Source of the DNA: Pseudonocardia sulfidoxydans NBRC 16205
Lineage (GTDB): Bacteria > Actinomycetota > Actinomycetes > Mycobacteriales > Pseudonocardiaceae
Direction of reading: 5' to 3'
Assembly (NCBI RefSeq): GCF_007989085.1
Contig: NZ_BJVJ01000053.1
Span: 1-41,056 of the forward strand
DNA: 41,056 bases
Within the stretch, counting starts at the first letter, position 1. Every line of letters begins with the position of its first letter. Both the position numbers and the translations under genes were made by a program. Below are positions 38,051 to 41,056 of the stretch, one piece after another. A model generated the notes under the pieces. It saw only the letters and a program-made list of their open reading frames with translations, had not been told where the DNA came from and searched no databases.

Positions 38051-41000
38051 TGGCACGACGCGACCGCACAGGGCTGCGTTCCGCCGCTCCGGCAGCCGGC
38101 CCGGACGACGAGTACGACGACTACGACTACGACACCCGCGACCGGGCCGGCCGCGGTCGCTCCTCGGAGCGGTACGCCGACGACGACCGGTACGACGACC
38201 GGTACGCCGACGACGAGTACGACGGCGAGTACGACGACTACGACGACGAGTACGCCGACGACGAGTACGACGGCTACGACGACGACCCCGAGCCGCGGCG
38301 CCGCACCTTCGACCCCGACGCGGTCGGGCCGTTCGACGTCGAGGACCTGGAGGCGCCGATCCCCGACGCCGGCGCCGACGACAACGTCGACCCGAAGGAG
38401 TACGAGCGCCTCCACAACGGCGGCGCCGCCGACGACGACTTCCGCGACGACCCGGCCCACGCCGAGTGGGCCCGGGAGATCCTCACCGGCCTGACCGACT
38501 TCGGCGCGGTGCGCGTCCCCGTCCCCGCCGACGGCAACGTCGACCTCACCGTCCCACCCTCGGGCACCATGCAGGCCGTCCACGTCCTCATCCCGCAGGG
38601 CAAGCTGTCGGTCAGCGCGCTGGCCGCGCCCCGCTCCGAGGAGCTGTGGCCGACGCTCGCCGCCGAGATCGAGGCGTCCCTGCGCGACGGCGGCGCCACC
38701 GTCCGCCAGTCGTCGGGCCCGTGGGGCCTGGAGCTGCACGCCCACACCGACGTCGCCGGCTCGGTGTTCGTCGGTGTCGACGGTCCCCGCTGGATGGTCT
38801 ACGGCGTGGCGACCGGCCCGCAGGCCTCCGCCGCCGAGCTCGACGCCGCGCTGCGGCTGATGCTGCGCGGCATGGTCGTCGTCCGCGGCCGGCTGCCCTA
38901 CCCGCCCCGGACAGTCCTGCCGCTCGAGCTCCCCGAGGACCTCAAGCTGCGCCAGGACGAGCAGGTCGCGGCCGCCGAGAAGGCCAAGGCCGCCGGGGAG
39001 GTCGTCCCCGAGCCGCCCGAACCGCGCGACCTGCCCACCACGGCGATCCCGGTGCGACCCACCCCACCCCGCCCGCCGCAGGGCCGTCGTCCCGCCGGTC
39101 CGCGTCCGCCGCAGGGTCCGGGCCGTCGTCCCGACGGCCACCCCGGCGCGGGTCCGCGCCCGGTCGACCCGGCCCGCCGCCCCGCCGCGAACGGCGCAGG
39201 CAACGGGACCGGCCCGAACCGGCTGCCCTTCGACGGTCGCGCCGCCGCGTTCCGCCCGGCGGTGGACGGCCGCCCCGCCGGCGTCAACGGCGCTCCCGAC
39301 GGAGTCGCCGGCACCGGCATGAACGGTGCCGTGCACGGTGGTGCGAACGGTGCCGTGCACGGTGGTGCGAACGGTGCCGTGCCCGGCGGTGCGAACGGTG
39401 CGCCGGTCAACGGGCGCGCCAACGGCGGCCGGGCCAACGGCACCAACGGGTCCGGTGTCAACGGCACCGCAGGCCACGGGATCGACGGCACCGCCGCCTA
39501 CCGGCCCGCGACGAACGGCCACGGCCCCCACGGTTCCGGCAACGGCGTCAACGGCTCCGGCGCGCCTACCGGCCGCGGCGCCGACGGCCGCTCCTTCGAC
39601 GGGCCGCCGCCCAACGCCCGCCCGGTCGACGGCCGGGGCCGCCCCGACACGTCCGGGTTCGCGCCCGGCGCGGACTCGGGCCGCCACGAGACACCGCGTC
39701 CTCAGTTCGGCGACGCCGCTCCCGTCGACGGTCGCGGTCCCGCCCCACGCGACGCCCGGCCCGCCGCGTCGGCCGACCGGCCGTACCCGGGCGACCCCGG
39801 TCGTCTCCCCACCCGCGGCTCCGACAGCGGGTCATTCCGCCGCGACGACGCTGCGGCCCGCGGCGACAGCGGCGGCTACCGGCGCCCGGCCGACGTCCGC
39901 CCCGCCGGCCCCCGGCCGTCCGACACCGGCGCGTACCGCGGCGACGCGTTCGCGCCCGCAGCCGACAGCGGGGCCTTCGCCCCGCGCGACCGGCACCCCG
40001 CCCGCCGCGACGACGTACCCGCCCGCCCCGCGGACGGGTCCACCGGCGGCCACCGCGCGCCCGCCGCGACCGGCGGCTACGACGTCCCGGATGCCACCGG
40101 CGGCCATCGTGCCCCCGCGGCCACGGGCGGCCACCGTGCACCCGACCCGACCGGCGGATACCGGGCGGTGCCCCCCACGGGCGGCCACCGCGTCGACGGC
40201 CCCGGTCCCGACGGGATCCCGACGCCCCCACGCGCGTACGACAACCGTGGCGGCGACCCGATCGCGGGCAGGCCGCTCGACGGCCCGCCGCGCACCGGCC
40301 GCCGCGCCGCCGACGACGGACGCTCCGCCTTCCGACCCCCGGCCGGTGCCCGTCCGGGTGGGCGCCGTCGCGCCGAGGACCGCGACGACCGGCGCGCCGT
40401 CGACCCGCAGACCGGCATGCCGGCCGGCGCGCAGCCGCCCGCGAGCGGCCGTCGCGCCGCGCCCGAGGGCGTGAACCGGCACGGCTCCACCGGGTTCGGG
40501 GAGTTCGGCAGCGGCGCCTACGGCCTGCGTGAGCCTGCCGGTTCCCGATCCGACCGGGCGGTTCCGCCCGCCGCCGGCCACCGCGCGCCCGCCGATCACC
40601 GCACGCCCGCCGATCACCGCGGCGCCGCAGCGAGCCACACGGCGCCGGTCGACCGCGATGCGGACCGGGGACGCCACGGTGCTCCCGCGGGCGGCCCCAC
40701 CTACGCGGCGTCGTCGTACGAGCCGGCCGGGCGGGACCCGTTCGGGTCCGAGCGCGGATCCGTGGGTGGGTCGCGCGACGAGCGCGATACGTACGGCCGT
40801 GACGGGTACGGCCCCGACCCGTACGGCCGGGACTCGTTCGCCCCGGGCTCCTCCGGCCAGGACTCGTACCGAGCCGATTCCTCCCGGGCTGATTCCTCCC
40901 GGGCCGATTCCTCCCGGGCCGACTCCTACGGCGCCGAGTCCAACAACGCCGACTCCTACGGCACCGATCCCTACAGCGCCGATCCCTACAGCGCCGGGTC

Positions 41001-41056
41001 ATACGGCGCTGACTCCAACAGCGCCAGGCGCTACAGCGCCGATCCCTACAGCGCCG
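38050..41056 (+). CDS. DUF3710 domain protein (Rv2696c-like) with giant disordered C-terminal tail, 3' end outside window
   Basis: The frame is open from GTG 38050 (GAGGAG at 38036-38041) to the window edge: 1002 codons with consistent third-position G/C bias. Residues 15-82 are an Asp/Tyr-rich acidic stretch (repeats of YADDEYDG type). Residues about 85-300 are a DUF3710 domain (LTDFGAVRVPVPADGNVDL, SVFVGVDGPRWMVYGVATGP, VVRGRLPYPPRTVLPLELPE). From about 301 on the protein is low-complexity Gly/Pro/Arg/Ala/Asn with short repeats: NGAVHGGA (about 425-450), TGGHRAPA (about 665-710) and DSSRA / DPYSA near the edge. The M. tuberculosis homologue is much shorter (about 260 residues by recollection). 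It is coupled to dut. Function unknown. Long overlapping frames here on both strands are shadows. Confidence 0.9.
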   Translation, partial: MARRDRTGLRSAAPAAGPDDEYDDYDYDTRDRAGRGRSSERYADDDRYDDRYADDEYDGEYDDYDDEYADDEYDGYDDDPEPRRRTFDPDAVGPFDVEDLEAPIPDAGADDNVDPKEYERLHNGGAADDDFRDDPAHAEWAREILTGLTDFGAVRVPVPADGNVDLTVPPSGTMQAVHVLIPQGKLSVSALAAPRSEELWPTLAAEIEASLRDGGATVRQSSGPWGLELHAHTDVAGSVFVGVDGPRWMVYGVATGPQASAAELDAALRLMLRGMVVVRGRLPYPPRTVLPLELPEDLKLRQDEQVAAAEKAKAAGEVVPEPPEPRDLPTTAIPVRPTPPRPPQGRRPAGPRPPQGPGRRPDGHPGAGPRPVDPARRPAANGAGNGTGPNRLPFDGRAAAFRPAVDGRPAGVNGAPDGVAGTGMNGAVHGGANGAVHGGANGAVPGGANGAPVNGRANGGRANGTNGSGVNGTAGHGIDGTAAYRPATNGHGPHGSGNGVNGSGAPTGRGADGRSFDGPPPNARPVDGRGRPDTSGFAPGADSGRHETPRPQFGDAAPVDGRGPAPRDARPAASADRPYPGDPGRLPTRGSDSGSFRRDDAAARGDSGGYRRPADVRPAGPRPSDTGAYRGDAFAPAADSGAFAPRDRHPARRDDVPARPADGSTGGHRAPAATGGYDVPDATGGHRAPAATGGHRAPDPTGGYRAVPPTGGHRVDGPGPDGIPTPPRAYDNRGGDPIAGRPLDGPPRTGRRAADDGRSAFRPPAGARPGGRRRAEDRDDRRAVDPQTGMPAGAQPPASGRRAAPEGVNRHGSTGFGEFGSGAYGLREPAGSRSDRAVPPAAGHRAPADHRTPADHRGAAASHTAPVDRDADRGRHGAPAGGPTYAASSYEPAGRDPFGSERGSVGGSRDERDTYGRDGYGPDPYGRDSFAPGSSGQDSYRADSSRADSSRADSSRADSYGAESNNADSYGTDPYSADPYSAGSYGADSNSARRYSADPYSA
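39324..39400 (+). repeat. 24-bp tandem repeat within the DUF3710 gene
   Basis: GGTGCCGTGCACGGTGGTGC is followed by GAAC and repeated almost exactly twice more, encoding NGAVHGGA units. In-frame tandem copies suggest length variation by slippage or recombination. Confidence 0.75.

Noticed and set aside
38043..40532. Arg-rich open frame on the plus strand, and others at 39326-40474 (+) and 39566-41002 (-)
   Set aside because: They lie over the DUF3710 gene in other frames. Only the frame from 38050 has the DUF3710 domain and third-position G/C bias.
39324..41056. CRISPR-like regular repeats near the right end
   Set aside because: The repeats are in-frame codons for low-complexity protein, imperfect and without unique spacers.

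Overview
The window is very GC-rich DNA with strong G/C preference at third codon positions, many GTG starts, 1-4 nt overlaps between operon genes and several candidate leaderless starts. The order sigA - suhB-like - cei - DUF4193 - DUF3093 - dut - DUF3710 is the conserved actinobacterial block known from Mycobacterium tuberculosis (Rv2703 down to Rv2696c). The organism is therefore an actinomycete, most likely a member of the Pseudonocardiales; the genus is an inference.

Layout. (1) 1-2834: a TPP riboswitch followed by a three-gene ABC importer of the ThiY/NMT1 type, for a thiamine pyrimidine precursor. (2) 2950-4563: an orphan IniB-like low-complexity protein read leftward and a long, less GC-rich leader. 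(3) 4564-14721: an aerobic cobalamin (cob) cluster. cobL-cobM-cobK run right; cobIJ (fused), cobH and cobG run left; cobN runs right behind a cobalamin riboswitch. (4) 14744-18946: an iron-type dehydrogenase resembling maleylacetate reductase, an MFS exporter and a GT-C glycosyltransferase. (5) 18972-22327: a manganese ABC importer with a DtxR/MntR-type regulator and an operator-like palindrome over the promoter. (6) 22451-27486: a four-subunit soluble NAD+ formate dehydrogenase (fdsGBAD type). (7) 27497-31554: a MarR regulator, an AmiC-like amide sensor without signal peptide, FmdB, an AmiS/UreI channel and formamidase. Regions 6 and 7 together suggest a formamide -> formate + ammonia -> CO2 + NADH route. 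(8) 31789-41056: the housekeeping block, with an extra aminoglycoside-phosphotransferase-fold gene between cei and DUF4193, ending in a DUF3710 protein that runs off the window with a disordered tail of about 700 residues.

Several short inverted-repeat families are scattered between and inside genes. The clearest is a 40-bp near-perfect palindrome in four copies (2831, 9602, 14718, 15916). Its arms differ between copies by paired changes, and it supplies the stop codon of three genes. A second family lies in tandem at 7291-7410 with a half copy at 1-41. Another hairpin lies inside cobG. I see no rRNA, tRNA, CRISPR array, transposase or phage gene.
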